This document shows positions 37,250 to 45,636 of a stretch of 64,000 nt of DNA, one piece after another. The DNA lies in NCBI RefSeq assembly GCF_900536025.1, contig NZ_UNOZ01000013.1:124001-188000 (forward strand), given 5' to 3'. Source of the DNA: Pseudomonas reidholzensis. GTDB lineage: Bacteria; Pseudomonadota; Gammaproteobacteria; Pseudomonadales; Pseudomonadaceae. The notes under the pieces were generated by a model. It ran no database searches. It had not been told where the DNA came from and was given only the letters and a program-made list of their open reading frames with translations. Made by a program: the position numbers and the translations under genes. Positions within the stretch are counted from its first letter, which is position 1. Every line of letters starts with the position of its first letter.

Positions 37250-38362
37250 CTACTTCACAATCGCATCCAGCACGACTTCGGCGATGATCCTGTGGCCGAA
37301 GTCGTTCGGATGATTGAGCCCGTTGCCGGTTACGTCGTAATAGCGCTTGTTCTCGAGAATACGGTCCCACGCGGCCGTGAGGTCGACCACCGCCACGCTG
37401 CTATATTCGTAGGCCAGTGAGGTCAGTGACTCTAGATACCCGTCAACGTACTGATGTTTTTGAATAAAACTCTGCGGATTGGCGCGTATCGGCGTCGCCA
37501 GCAATATTGCACTGTCAGGCTGTTTTGCGCGGATCGAGTCGATCAGCCTCTTGATGTGTTTGCGGTACTCGGCAGGCGCATAGGCGCCCGCGTCGTTCAT
37601 CCCAAAGGCCAGCACCACCAGGTCGGCTGGCAGGTCGTTGACGCGCTTGTCTACCGCCTTAGCGGCGTTGATGGCACTCCAGCCGCCCACCGAATTGTTG
37701 CGGTACTCGACCCTGCCGGGGTACAGCTCGCTCAGTCTCGCCATGACCAGCTCGGGATAAGCTGGCTGATGAGGAGGTGCGTAGCTGCTGGTGGCGTTAG
37801 CGCCTTGGGTAATCGAGTCGCCATAGAATGTGATGCGTACAGTGGCATTACCTAGCTTCGAGGCAAGGCTACCCAAACTGCCGTAGATCTTGGGGTAAAA
37901 CACTGACTCTTTCGAGTAGGTAATATCGTACTGATACGCTTGGAACTCTGTGGTTACCCTTACCCCGTAGTTTTTGATTTCTTCAGGCGTAGCGGTCGTG
38001 ATGAAACCTTTTGGTGCAAAGGCAATAGCGGAGTGTTCAGGGATCGTGATGCCCGTAGCGGAGGGTAAGTAATCGACGCCGGACTTATACAGCTGGCCCG
38101 TGTTGTGGTTGTGGACGGCGATGATTTTTTTTGGCGGGAACGCAGTGTTGAACGATCTGTTCGAGTCGGCATCGGCAAAAAAGGATTCGCCTTCAATGGA
38201 CCTGCCTGTAAGAAAGCTGTCGCCCATCCTGAACTTGCTTGAGGTATAGGCGCTGCAGTCACGATTCTCGCACTTTATGAAGTGGTCCTGCAGCGGGGTG
38301 TCATCTTTGCCCGCCATCGCCTGTAGCGAGAACAAGGCCAGGGCAATCAGGCAGTAGCGCAT
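37250..38362 (-). CDS. Secreted SGNH/GDSL hydrolase
   Basis: From the ATG at 38360-38362 this is a 370-residue protein with a signal peptide (MRYCLIALALFSLQAMA). A beta-rich N-terminal domain (about 20-170) is followed by an SGNH esterase domain: ITFYGDSITQGANA (Ser), NNSVGGWSA (Gly), LVVLAFGMNDAGAY (Asn) and NHPNDFGHRIIAEVV (Asp, His). It probably removes O-acetyl groups from a polysaccharide in the periplasm or outside. It lies near, but outside, the O-antigen genes and is AT-richer than neighbours. The substrate is unknown. Confidence 0.85.
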   Translation of the reverse strand: MRYCLIALALFSLQAMAGKDDTPLQDHFIKCENRDCSAYTSSKFRMGDSFLTGRSIEGESFFADADSNRSFNTAFPPKKIIAVHNHNTGQLYKSGVDYLPSATGITIPEHSAIAFAPKGFITTATPEEIKNYGVRVTTEFQAYQYDITYSKESVFYPKIYGSLGSLASKLGNATVRITFYGDSITQGANATSSYAPPHQPAYPELVMARLSELYPGRVEYRNNSVGGWSAINAAKAVDKRVNDLPADLVVLAFGMNDAGAYAPAEYRKHIKRLIDSIRAKQPDSAILLATPIRANPQSFIQKHQYVDGYLESLTSLAYEYSSVAVVDLTAAWDRILENKRYYDVTGNGLNHPNDFGHRIIAEVVLDAIVK

Positions 38363-38421
38363 CGTGGTTTGGCTCTGAATTTGCGGGGTCGCCCATGAGT
38401 ATACAAACAACCCGCCCATCC

Positions 38422-38447
38422 TGCGGGGGCTGAAATGGCAGCCCCCG
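38422..38447. terminator. GC-rich hairpin downstream of the NADP oxidoreductase gene
   Basis: GCGGGGGCTG-AAATGG-CAGCCCCCGC is a perfect 10-bp stem with a 6-nt loop, 17 bp beyond the stop of the minus-strand oxidoreductase gene. No clear T-run follows on the minus strand, so termination is plausible but not certain. Confidence 0.5.
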
Positions 38448-38463
38448 CCCCCGCCTCAGCCAA

Positions 38464-39465
38464 TCAGACCTTCAACACCAACTTGCCAAAGTTCTCCCCG
38501 CTAAACAGCTTCAGCAGCGTCTCCGGGAACGTCTCCAGCCCGTCCACCACATCTTCCTTGCTCTTCATCTTGCCACTGGCCAGCCACCCGGCAATCTCCT
38601 GCGCGGCCTTGCCATACTCCTTGGCATGGTCCATCACCACAAATCCTTCCATCCGCGCACGGTTCACCAGCAGTGACAGATAGTTGGCCGGCCCTTTCAC
38701 CGCCTCTTTGTTGTTGTACTGGCTGATCGCACCGCAAATCACCACCCGCGCCTTGAAGTTGAGACGGCTGAGCACGGCATCGAGGATGTCGCCACCGACG
38801 TTGTCGAAGTACACGTCGACGCCTTTAGGGCACTCGCGCTTGAGCCCGGCCAGCACGTCTTCGGCCTTGTAATCGATCACGCCATCAAAGCCCAACTCGT
38901 CGATGAGGTACTGGCACTTCTCCTTGCCACCGGCAATGCCGACCACGCGGCAGCCCTTGATCTTGGCAATCTGCCCGGCGATGCTGCCGACCGCGCCGGC
39001 TGCACCGGAGATCACCACGGTTTCGCCTTCCTTGGGTTGGCCAACGTCCAGCAGGGCGAAATAGGCCGTCATGCCGGTCATGCCCAGTGCAGAGAGGTAA
39101 CGCGGCAGCGGCGCGAGGGTAGGGTCGATCTTGTGCAGGCCCTGGGGCTCGCCGGTGAAGTAGTCCTGCACGCCGAGGGCCCCGCTGACGTGATCACCGG
39201 GCTTGAAGCTTGGGTGCTTGGATGCGACCACTTCGCCCACGCCGAGGGCGCGCATGACCTGGCCGAGGCCGACTGGGGGGATGTAGGACTTGCCTTCGTT
39301 CATCCAGCCACGCATGGCCGGGTCGAGCGATAAGTAGAGGTTCTGGACCTGGATCTGGCCTTCGCCGGGCTCGGCAGCGGGGGCCTGCTCGTAGGTGAAG
39401 TCGTCACGCGTCACGGCGCCGACCGGGCGTTTGGCGAGCAGGAAGCGGCGGTTGGTCTGGGTCAT
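38464..39465 (-). CDS. NADP-dependent oxidoreductase of the zinc-free MDR family (CurA/YncB-like)
   Basis: A 333-residue protein from the ATG at 39463-39465. LSLDPAMRGWMNEGKSYIPP in the N-terminal domain, VISGAAGAVGSIAGQIAKIKGCRVVGIAGG (NADPH site) and VDVYFDNVGGDILDAVL are characteristic of the curcumin reductase/leukotriene B4 dehydrogenase-like MDR group. It should reduce alpha,beta-unsaturated ketones or aldehydes. The frame is open far upstream, but similarity begins at MTQTNRRFLLAKRPVG. A single REP element lies upstream. Confidence 0.9.
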   Translation of the reverse strand: MTQTNRRFLLAKRPVGAVTRDDFTYEQAPAAEPGEGQIQVQNLYLSLDPAMRGWMNEGKSYIPPVGLGQVMRALGVGEVVASKHPSFKPGDHVSGALGVQDYFTGEPQGLHKIDPTLAPLPRYLSALGMTGMTAYFALLDVGQPKEGETVVISGAAGAVGSIAGQIAKIKGCRVVGIAGGKEKCQYLIDELGFDGVIDYKAEDVLAGLKRECPKGVDVYFDNVGGDILDAVLSRLNFKARVVICGAISQYNNKEAVKGPANYLSLLVNRARMEGFVVMDHAKEYGKAAQEIAGWLASGKMKSKEDVVDGLETFPETLLKLFSGENFGKLVLKV

Positions 39466-39605
39466 GGGACGTCTCGCTGAGAAAGGCAAAGCCTTTTGAT
39501 AGCGATACGAGAAGCAGGTTGCAAGGTTTTTGAGCGGGGCGAATGGTGGAGGATCGATTGGGGTGATGCCGGTCTGCAGAGGAAATGGTCGTCTGTGCTG
39601 ACGCT

Positions 39606-39632
39606 TTCGCGGGGCAAGCCCGCTCCCACAGG
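39606..39632. repeat. Single REP element
   Basis: TTCGCGGGGCAAGCCCGCTCC followed by CACAGG is the P. putida-type REP core with its own small stem (GCGGG-GCAAG-CCCGC). It stands alone between two minus-strand genes. Confidence 0.8.
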
Positions 39633-39726
39633 ATCCTGCAATGCCCGAAGTCCGGGTCTGCCACAAATCCAGGGGGAGCGGCGGTGCGACTTGCTCCGCG
39701 AAGGGCTGCAAAGCAGCCTCAAAGGC

Positions 39727-40590
39727 TCAACCCTGCAGAGTCGCCTTGAACGCTTGCTGGGCCTGCGCGCAGGTGAGGATCGAATAGCGCGTGGTGCGCG
39801 ACACCTTGGTGGTCAGGAAGCGTTCGAACACAGGGCCGAATACGGCCTTGTCCAAGCCAGGCTGCTCGGCGTCAAGGTACGCCTGGCAAGCGCGGCGGTA
39901 GTCTTCCAGCGGCACGTAGCGCTGGACCCAGTAATGGTAGAAATAGCCCATCAGGAAGCCCAGGCTGAAATCGCGGTCGATCACTGTGTGTGCGCAGCAC
40001 TCGAAGTCGATCAGGCGGAGCTCGCCCTGCGGGCTGATGAGGATGTTCTTGGGGTGCGGGTCCATGTGCACGAAGCCGTCCGCGAGCATCTGGCTGAACA
40101 GGCCGAAGACCTGCGGTAGCAGCGCCGAGGCGCACTCGGGGTGGGCGATGAGGCGTTCGTCGACATTGCTGTGGTCGTCGAGGTACTCGATCAGCAGGTA
40201 CTCGTCGCGCAGCAGCGGGAAGCGCGCGGTGTAACCAAACGCGGCCACCTTGGGCACCAGCGCGGATTTGCGGCCGGTGACGGAGAGGTTGATGAACTCG
40301 TTGGTGAGGTCATGCAGGCCGTAGGTCCTTTTCAGGCCCAGGTAGTTTTGCAGGCGTTTCTTCCAGTGCTCCAAGCGGTTGTACTTCAGCACCCACTTGC
40401 GCTCGCCCTGCAGCAGGTAAACGCCGCGCGTGGCCTCGGGGATGTCCAGCGTCTGGTGCTGGTCGGGTGCGGCCAGAAAGCGCTGAACCACCTGGTGAAG
40501 GTCGCCCGCGTGGGTCGGGTCGACATGAAAGGTGTGGCCGTTGATGCGCTGCCGGGTAAAGGGACGGGTCAGGGCGTTCAGGTGACGCAT
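39727..40590 (-). CDS. LPS-kinase-like phosphotransferase (RIO/InaA/WaaP-type), first of two
   Basis: A soluble kinase-fold protein of 287 residues. VYLLQGERKWVLKYNRLEHWKKRL contains the ATP-site lysine, FVHMDPHPKNILIS is the catalytic loop (H-x-D-x4-N) and LRLIDFECC the metal-binding Asp (DFE in place of DFG). WaaP, KdkA and InaA proteins of this fold phosphorylate LPS core sugars or act in stress. It ends near the REP and lies 35 bp downstream of a second protein of the same fold, so the pair is probably an operon. The substrate is unknown. Confidence 0.78.
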   Translation of the reverse strand: MRHLNALTRPFTRQRINGHTFHVDPTHAGDLHQVVQRFLAAPDQHQTLDIPEATRGVYLLQGERKWVLKYNRLEHWKKRLQNYLGLKRTYGLHDLTNEFINLSVTGRKSALVPKVAAFGYTARFPLLRDEYLLIEYLDDHSNVDERLIAHPECASALLPQVFGLFSQMLADGFVHMDPHPKNILISPQGELRLIDFECCAHTVIDRDFSLGFLMGYFYHYWVQRYVPLEDYRRACQAYLDAEQPGLDKAVFGPVFERFLTTKVSRTTRYSILTCAQAQQAFKATLQG

Positions 40591-40625
40591 TCGGTACTCC
40601 AGGAAACAAAACGTGAAAACCGCGC

Positions 40626-41468
40626 TCAGCAGCCTGCCACGTGGCCTTTGAGGAAGATTTCACGGCGGTCCAGGCGACCGATGTGCTCATGCTTGGCGAA
40701 GGTGTAGATACGGTTGAACGCAGCTTTGTCGACGTCGGGCGCGAACTGCGCCAGGGCTTGGTCTACCCAGCGGTCGTATTCGGCTTCGGTGATGTAGCGG
40801 TAGATTTCGCGCAGGTACAGAAACCCGAACTGGAAGCCCAGCGTCTCGCTGGTGTAGGCCGTGGGCACAAAGAAGCTGTTTTCCAGGTCGATCGCCACGG
40901 GCGGGGTGGCCTGGGTGTCGCACAGCATGACGTTGCCGGCCCACAGGTCCATGTGGGTGATGCCTTGGCTGTGCAGCGAGAACATCAGTTCGGTCGCGGC
41001 CAGGAACACGCGGTGCACGTTGGACGGGTCCTTGCGCAGGACGGTCAGGGCGTCGGTGTGGTGTTCAAACAGCCGGGTGATGACGAACAGGTCCTGGATC
41101 AGGCCGATCTTCGAGCGGGTGAAGCCAAAGCCGAGCAGTTCGGGCACGCGTGCGCCGCGGCGGTGGGCTTCGCGGGTGTTTATCATCTCTTCGATGGCCC
41201 AGTCGTACAGCCCATCACGCCGGGCAGTGCCGCGCTGCACCCGCCATTGCTTTCTGAAGGTGTCGAGTTGCTCGCGCTTGGTAAACAACCGGCTGCGGTT
41301 GCAGTCGAGCGGGGCGCTGATGCGTTTGGCGTGGGGTGCGCGCTCTACCAGGCGCTCGAGGGCGCTGCGGGTATGGGGCGCCAAGGCGGTACGAAAGTGC
41401 AGCGTGGTCCGGCAGTGCTTGAGGGTGAAGGGGAAATCTTTGGTCCAGGTTCTGGGGTCAGGTGACAC
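40626..41468 (-). CDS. LPS-kinase-like phosphotransferase, second of two (InaA/KdkA-like)
   Basis: A 280-residue protein with the same fold as its neighbour: GITHMDLWAGNVML is the catalytic loop (H-x-D-x4-N) and PVAIDLENSF carries the metal-binding Asp (DLE). RSRLFTKREQLDTFRKQWRVQ is the N-lobe region. It is the upstream gene of the pair on the minus strand. It may act on LPS core heptose or Kdo, or be a stress-linked InaA homologue; the sequence does not decide. Confidence 0.78.
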   Translation of the reverse strand: MSPDPRTWTKDFPFTLKHCRTTLHFRTALAPHTRSALERLVERAPHAKRISAPLDCNRSRLFTKREQLDTFRKQWRVQRGTARRDGLYDWAIEEMINTREAHRRGARVPELLGFGFTRSKIGLIQDLFVITRLFEHHTDALTVLRKDPSNVHRVFLAATELMFSLHSQGITHMDLWAGNVMLCDTQATPPVAIDLENSFFVPTAYTSETLGFQFGFLYLREIYRYITEAEYDRWVDQALAQFAPDVDKAAFNRIYTFAKHEHIGRLDRREIFLKGHVAGC

Positions 41469-41557
41469 GCAACGTCCTTGGTGTAATCAAAATGCTACTA
41501 CTTTTGTGTGCGGCATTTTCACAACAAATTCACAATTTTCCTACAGCTTATTTGACG

Positions 41558-42712
41558 TCAATTTGCTAGCGGAACCGCTCTCCGGCGCGGATAGAGGGCG
41601 GCGGCGGTGATCAGGCAGCCACCGAGCAACACCGCGCCGAACGCCAGCAGCGCCACGCGCGAGCCCAGGTAGTCGCTGAGCAAGCCGGTAAAGATCACGG
41701 GCAAACTGAATCCCAGGTACGCCAGCAGAAAGAACCCAGCACTGGCGCGGGTCTTTTCCGTCCCGGCCAACTGGTTCACCGCCGCCAGCCCGCCCAGGTA
41801 GATAAACCCATAGCACGCACTACTGGCCGCCACCGCCCCAAGCAACACCGCCACCAGCTGACCGCTGTCCGCCCCCCACGCCAGCAGCGCATAACTACAA
41901 GGCAGGATCACCAGGCCGAGCAACGCCGCCTGCGCGCTGGCCATGCGCCGCGCCATCGGTTGAAACAGCAACCCGCAGTTGATCACGCAGAAGGTCGAGA
42001 AGCCCGACCAGGCGCTCAAGCCGTGCTGGCGCAAGATCCCCGGCAGCAGGGCGATGACCAGGCCGACGCAGGCCCAGGCGAGCAGGATGGCAAAGCCGTA
42101 GGCCAAGCTCCCGGCCGGATAATACGGCAGGCGCAGCATGGCGCCGCGCTGCGCCGGGCGTGGGTCGGGCAGGCGCCACACCAGCACCACGGCGACGGCG
42201 GCGAGCAGCAGTTGCAGGTGGAAGCTGCCGGGCGTCAGGCTGGGGCCGTTGAGCAGGAACAGGCTGGTCAGTGCGGCGCCGAGGCCAAAGCCCAGCGAGG
42301 TGCTGGCGGTGACCCAGTTGGCGGCGCGGCTGCTGTCGCTGGCGGCCATCAGCTCGCTCATGTAGGCGGTGGCGGTGGCAGACGCCAGGCCGGTGCCGAG
42401 GCCGAGGAACAGGCGGGCGATGCCGAGGGTTTGCAGGCTGGGGGCGAGCAGCATGAGCAGGGTGGCGATCATCGACAGGGCGAGGGCGGCGATGATCAGC
42501 GGGCGCCGGCCCACGCGGTCGGCCAGGCCGCCGAGTGCCAGGAGTACGGGGAGGACACCGAGCACGTAGCCGGAGAAGGCCACCGCGGTGGCGGCGGCGC
42601 CGCGTCCGGAGAGGTCGGCGTAGGTGATGTACAGGGGCGCCTGCAGGTTCACCGCCAGGGTGATCATGCACAGGGCGAAGGCGAGCAGGGCAGGGGCGTT
42701 GCGGGTGGGCAT
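41558..42712 (-). CDS. MFS transporter (drug or metabolite efflux type)
   Basis: A 12-helix major facilitator of 384 residues. The loop between helices 2 and 3 reads GGLADRVGRRPLIIAAL, the MFS signature, and LFLGLGTGLASATATAYMSEL follows on helix 4. It is transcribed away from the MocR-type regulator at 43,218 across an intergenic region with a large inverted repeat, so it could be that regulator's target. The substrate is unknown. Confidence 0.85.
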   Translation of the reverse strand: MPTRNAPALLAFALCMITLAVNLQAPLYITYADLSGRGAAATAVAFSGYVLGVLPVLLALGGLADRVGRRPLIIAALALSMIATLLMLLAPSLQTLGIARLFLGLGTGLASATATAYMSELMAASDSSRAANWVTASTSLGFGLGAALTSLFLLNGPSLTPGSFHLQLLLAAVAVVLVWRLPDPRPAQRGAMLRLPYYPAGSLAYGFAILLAWACVGLVIALLPGILRQHGLSAWSGFSTFCVINCGLLFQPMARRMASAQAALLGLVILPCSYALLAWGADSGQLVAVLLGAVAASSACYGFIYLGGLAAVNQLAGTEKTRASAGFFLLAYLGFSLPVIFTGLLSDYLGSRVALLAFGAVLLGGCLITAAALYPRRRAVPLAN

Positions 42713-42804
42713 CTGGGGTGGTCCCTGGGGGAGTGGAGGGGCTTGAGTGCTTTTGGGCGTGTTGCGGCGGACAGGTGCTTGCCACAGGCTTCTTTAGCGT
42801 CGTT

Positions 42805-43088
42805 GAGATCGAGCGCCGCCCGCGCGGCGCATCGCGGGCAAGTCGGATCGCCGCACCGCCGCTCCTACATTTGTTGCAACGCGCCATGGCCTGATAGGCC
42901 GACGTCTTAGCCTTGTTTGTACGCCGACGTCCTTGAGTCGACCCTAATAGCCTTGCTGCTGGCTTTCGACCTGCACCAAGGCTGGCAACGCCTCTCTCAC
43001 AGGCCATGGCGCGTTGCAGCAAATGTAGGAGCGGCGGTGCGGCGATCCGACTTGCCCGCGATGCGCCGCGCGGGCGGCGCTCGATCTC
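42805..43088. repeat. Long inverted repeat: two 89-bp arms with one mismatch
   Basis: The left arm 42805-42893 and right arm 43000-43088 are reverse complements except at one position (42874 versus 43019). They are separated by 106 bp that is not repeated. Each arm contains a REP-like core (CATCGCGGGCAAGTCGGATC...GCCGCTCCTACA). The structure could fold into a large cruciform or, if transcribed, a long hairpin. It sits in the divergent region between the MFS gene and the MocR regulator. The rest of 42713-43217 shows no gene. Confidence 0.92.
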
Positions 43089-43217
43089 AAAGGCGCCGAA
43101 TTAATCAAGGCATGCATCTCGCAACCACAACTGTGATCTCAGCCCCCGCCTGCAACAAGGCACACACCCATCCCATTTATGATTAACTGTTCGCTCAAAA
43201 CCCGCGAACACTTAGCC

Positions 43218-44609
43218 ATGAACCTGCACCTCGACCGTCTCAGCCCCACCCCCCTGGTGCAGCAGCTCACCGACCAGCTCCAGGCCTGGATCGAGCACCA
43301 GCGCCTGCGCCCCGGTGCGCGCCTGCCGTCGATCCGCACCCTGGCCAAGACCCACGCCGTCAGCCCGTCCTGCGTCATCGAAGCCTACGACCGCCTGGTC
43401 GCCAGCGGCTGGCTGGACGCCCGCCACGGCACCGGCTTCTTCGTCGCCGAGCGCAAGCCAGCGTTGCCCGACGCCGAACAGGAAGCCTGGGGCGAAGCGG
43501 TCGACGGCAGTTGGCGGCAGTTCCGCGAGGGCTTCGACGAGCTGCTCAAGCTCGGCTGCGGCTGGCTGCCGAACGCCTGGCGCGCCACTGACGAGCTGGC
43601 CCTGGCCGTGCGCCAGGTCAGCCGTGGCAACCCCGCCGACCTGTTCGACTATGCGCCGCCCCTGGGCCTGGCCAGCCTGCGCCAGCAACTGCATAAACGT
43701 CTGGAGCGCCTGGACATCCCGGCCGGCCCCGAGCGCATCCTCACCACCCACGGCGCCAGCCACGCGCTCGACCTGCTGGTGCGCACGCTGCTGCGCCCAG
43801 GCGACACGGTGCTGGTGGAAAACCCCGGCTACTACAACCTGTTCAACCTGCTGCGCGCGCACCAGGTGCACATGCTGCCGGTGCCGCGCACGGCCAACGG
43901 CCCGGACCTGCACGCCCTCGAGCGCTTGCTCGCCGAGCACCGCCCGCGTTGCCTGTTCATCAACAGCCTGTACCACAACCCGACCGGCACCAGCCTGACG
44001 CCGAAGGTTGCCTATCGCTTGCTGGAGCTGGCCCGCGAGCATGACCTGCGGATCATCGAAGACGACATCTATGCCGACTTCCAGGAAGGCCCGGCCACCC
44101 GCCTGGCGACCCTCGACAGCGAGCAGCGGGTGATCTACCTGGCCAGCTTCTCCAAGACCCTCAGCAGTGCGCTGAGGGTCGGCTACCTGGTGGCCGACGC
44201 GCCCCTCACGGCGCGCCTGGCCGAGTTGAAGATGGTCAGCAGCATCGGCACTTCGCGCTTCGCCGAGCAGGTGGTGGGGCAGATGTTGGCCAATGGCAGC
44301 TATCGCAAGAGCGTGCAGCGCTTGCGCGTGCGCCTGGCCCAGCACATGGCCAAGCTGCTGGGGCAATTGGAAGGCTTTGGCTGGGAGGTGTTCTGCGAGC
44401 CGTATGGCGGCATGTTCGTCTGGGTGCGCGCGCCGGGGCGCGACTTCGCCAGCCTCGAGCGCTTGGCGCTGGCGCACGGGGTGCTGCTGACGCCGGGGAG
44501 TGCCTTTGATTATCAGGGGGCGGCGAATGAGTGGCTGCGGATCAATGTGGCGTATGCGCAGGATGTGCGGGCGCAGGCGTTTTTGCGCGAAGGTGGGAGT
44601 CCGCAGTAG
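43218..44609 (+). CDS. MocR-type regulator: GntR winged helix fused to PLP aminotransferase domain
   Basis: A 463-residue protein. Residues 1-75 are a GntR helix-turn-helix (PLVQQLTDQLQAWIEHQRLR, LPSIRTLAKTHAVSPSCVIEAY). Residues about 105-460 are an aminotransferase class I fold, with LTTHGASHALDLLVRTLLRPGD, YHNPTGTSLT, IIEDDIYADF and YLASFSKTLSSALRVGYL, where Lys in SFSKTLS is the PLP lysine. MocR proteins use PLP binding to control nearby genes, often a divergent transporter as here. ATG 43218 is chosen because the GntR pattern begins there; ATG 43179 upstream is less likely. Confidence 0.9.
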   Translation: MNLHLDRLSPTPLVQQLTDQLQAWIEHQRLRPGARLPSIRTLAKTHAVSPSCVIEAYDRLVASGWLDARHGTGFFVAERKPALPDAEQEAWGEAVDGSWRQFREGFDELLKLGCGWLPNAWRATDELALAVRQVSRGNPADLFDYAPPLGLASLRQQLHKRLERLDIPAGPERILTTHGASHALDLLVRTLLRPGDTVLVENPGYYNLFNLLRAHQVHMLPVPRTANGPDLHALERLLAEHRPRCLFINSLYHNPTGTSLTPKVAYRLLELAREHDLRIIEDDIYADFQEGPATRLATLDSEQRVIYLASFSKTLSSALRVGYLVADAPLTARLAELKMVSSIGTSRFAEQVVGQMLANGSYRKSVQRLRVRLAQHMAKLLGQLEGFGWEVFCEPYGGMFVWVRAPGRDFASLERLALAHGVLLTPGSAFDYQGAANEWLRINVAYAQDVRAQAFLREGGSPQ

Positions 44610-45105
44610 GTCGCGAGCCCTCCGGGCATCAGAAGGCTGCTGGTTTCGGTTTCGTCAGGCGCACGCGCTTCGATGCAATGCTTCGGTATGCATCGTCATG
44701 CTTGGAATAGCGGGTGATTTCTGAGGTGTTTTCGACGCCTTCCAGGGGGCCGAATATCCCCCCTCCGACGTACGCTAGTCGTAAGACTTTTCCCAATCTG
44801 AAACCAAATGCTTCAGATTGGCTGGCCTTCGGAACTATCCTACGCGCCTTGCCGAACCTTCCATGTTGTCGGGGAAATGCCTCAGGGATACCGTCCTTGG
44901 GTCGCCATTTTCAGGTGACCGGGTGTGAGAACCCGTTGATGAATCAAATCGGCAAGCTGATATGGCGGCCGTGCGCGGGCGGACTTCGGTCTGGCCGAGT
45001 TTTCCTTGATTCCCTCGGTTTCTCACTCCGCGCACGGCTGCCACCCTTGATCCATGAGAAGGTCAAAGCGGCAGCCTCCTTCAGATGGAATCAGGGAGTA
45101 TTGCC
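44610..45105. other. Gene-free, hairpin-rich region upstream of the small DUF3077 operon
   Basis: There is no convincing gene: an open frame at 44714-45109 has no family features and runs through the hairpins. A perfect 10-bp inverted repeat CCAATCTGAA/TTCAGATTGG with a 9-nt loop lies at 44793-44821. GGCGGCCGTGCGCGG (44964-44978) pairs with CCGCGCACGGCTGCC (45028-45042) with one mismatch. The second structure ends about 64 bp before a micro-ORF, so it could lie in the 5' leader of that transcript. Confidence 0.7.
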
Positions 45106-45186
45106 ATGAAAAAGATCGTACCCGACCCACCCAAACTCACCCCCTTCCACGCCTCCGTCCACCCCGACCAAGGAGTGATGCGATGA
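45106..45186 (+). CDS. 26-residue micro-ORF, translationally coupled to the DUF3077 gene
   Basis: ATG 45106 has a good ribosome binding site (AGGGAG at 45093-45098) and encodes a 26-residue peptide beginning MKKIVPDPPK. It ends with TGA overlapping the ATG of the next gene (ATGA). The first residues resemble the N-termini of DUF6124-type Pseudomonas small proteins, so it may be a decayed relative or a leader peptide. It is too short to judge by motif; the support is the strong ribosome binding site and the coupling. Confidence 0.5.
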   Translation: MKKIVPDPPKLTPFHASVHPDQGVMR

Positions 45187-45455
45187 GCGACGATCCCGAA
45201 ACCAACGTCACGGTAGGCGTCGAAACCTTCTTCGAGGCCGGCGACAAGCCCTGTCACATCTTCCGAGCCATGCCCGGCGTGCCCTTCGAACATGCCTATG
45301 AGCAGGTTTCGGTGCTGCTCGGCTACATCAAGCACTTGGTGCGCGAGGGCGATATGGAGGACGACCACAAGTTCCTCGGCGCCGCGGACTACCTGAGTGC
45401 CTTCGCCAAGGCGATCATGGACGACATCGAGATCGCCCGTAACCGGCTGCACTGA
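45183..45455 (+). CDS. DUF3077-like small protein
   Basis: This 90-residue acidic protein has FRAMPGVPFEHAYEQVSVLLGYI and FLGAADYLSAFAKAIMDDIE, the pattern of DUF3077 (small proteins frequent in Pseudomonas, function unknown). ATG 45183 overlaps the stop of the preceding micro-ORF; GGAGTG at 45173-45178 could serve as its ribosome binding site. It has no signal peptide or membrane helix. Confidence 0.7.
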   Translation: MSDDPETNVTVGVETFFEAGDKPCHIFRAMPGVPFEHAYEQVSVLLGYIKHLVREGDMEDDHKFLGAADYLSAFAKAIMDDIEIARNRLH

Positions 45456-45636
45456 CCGCTGCGTCGCCCGGGGTCGCGCTGCGGCCCCGGTCACCCTCAA
45501 GACGACCTCGACACGCCCGAAAACGACAAGACATAGCTATTTGACACTATTCTGGCGCCAGGCCCTTGTGAGCGGGCTGGCGCCGTTGTCACTCTTGCCC
45601 TTCGCAACAGCCTGACAAGGCGAGGGGGAAGCAGCG

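Noticed and set aside
42805-43088. The long inverted repeat considered as insertion sequence ends (terminal inverted repeats)
   Set aside because: The 106-bp interior has no transposase and the arms contain REP cores, so a REP-derived structure is more likely than an IS; a MITE is not fully excluded.
44714-45109. 131-residue ORF between the MocR gene and the DUF3077 gene
   Set aside because: No family motif, runs through two inverted repeats and has no ribosome binding site; it looks like a chance open frame.
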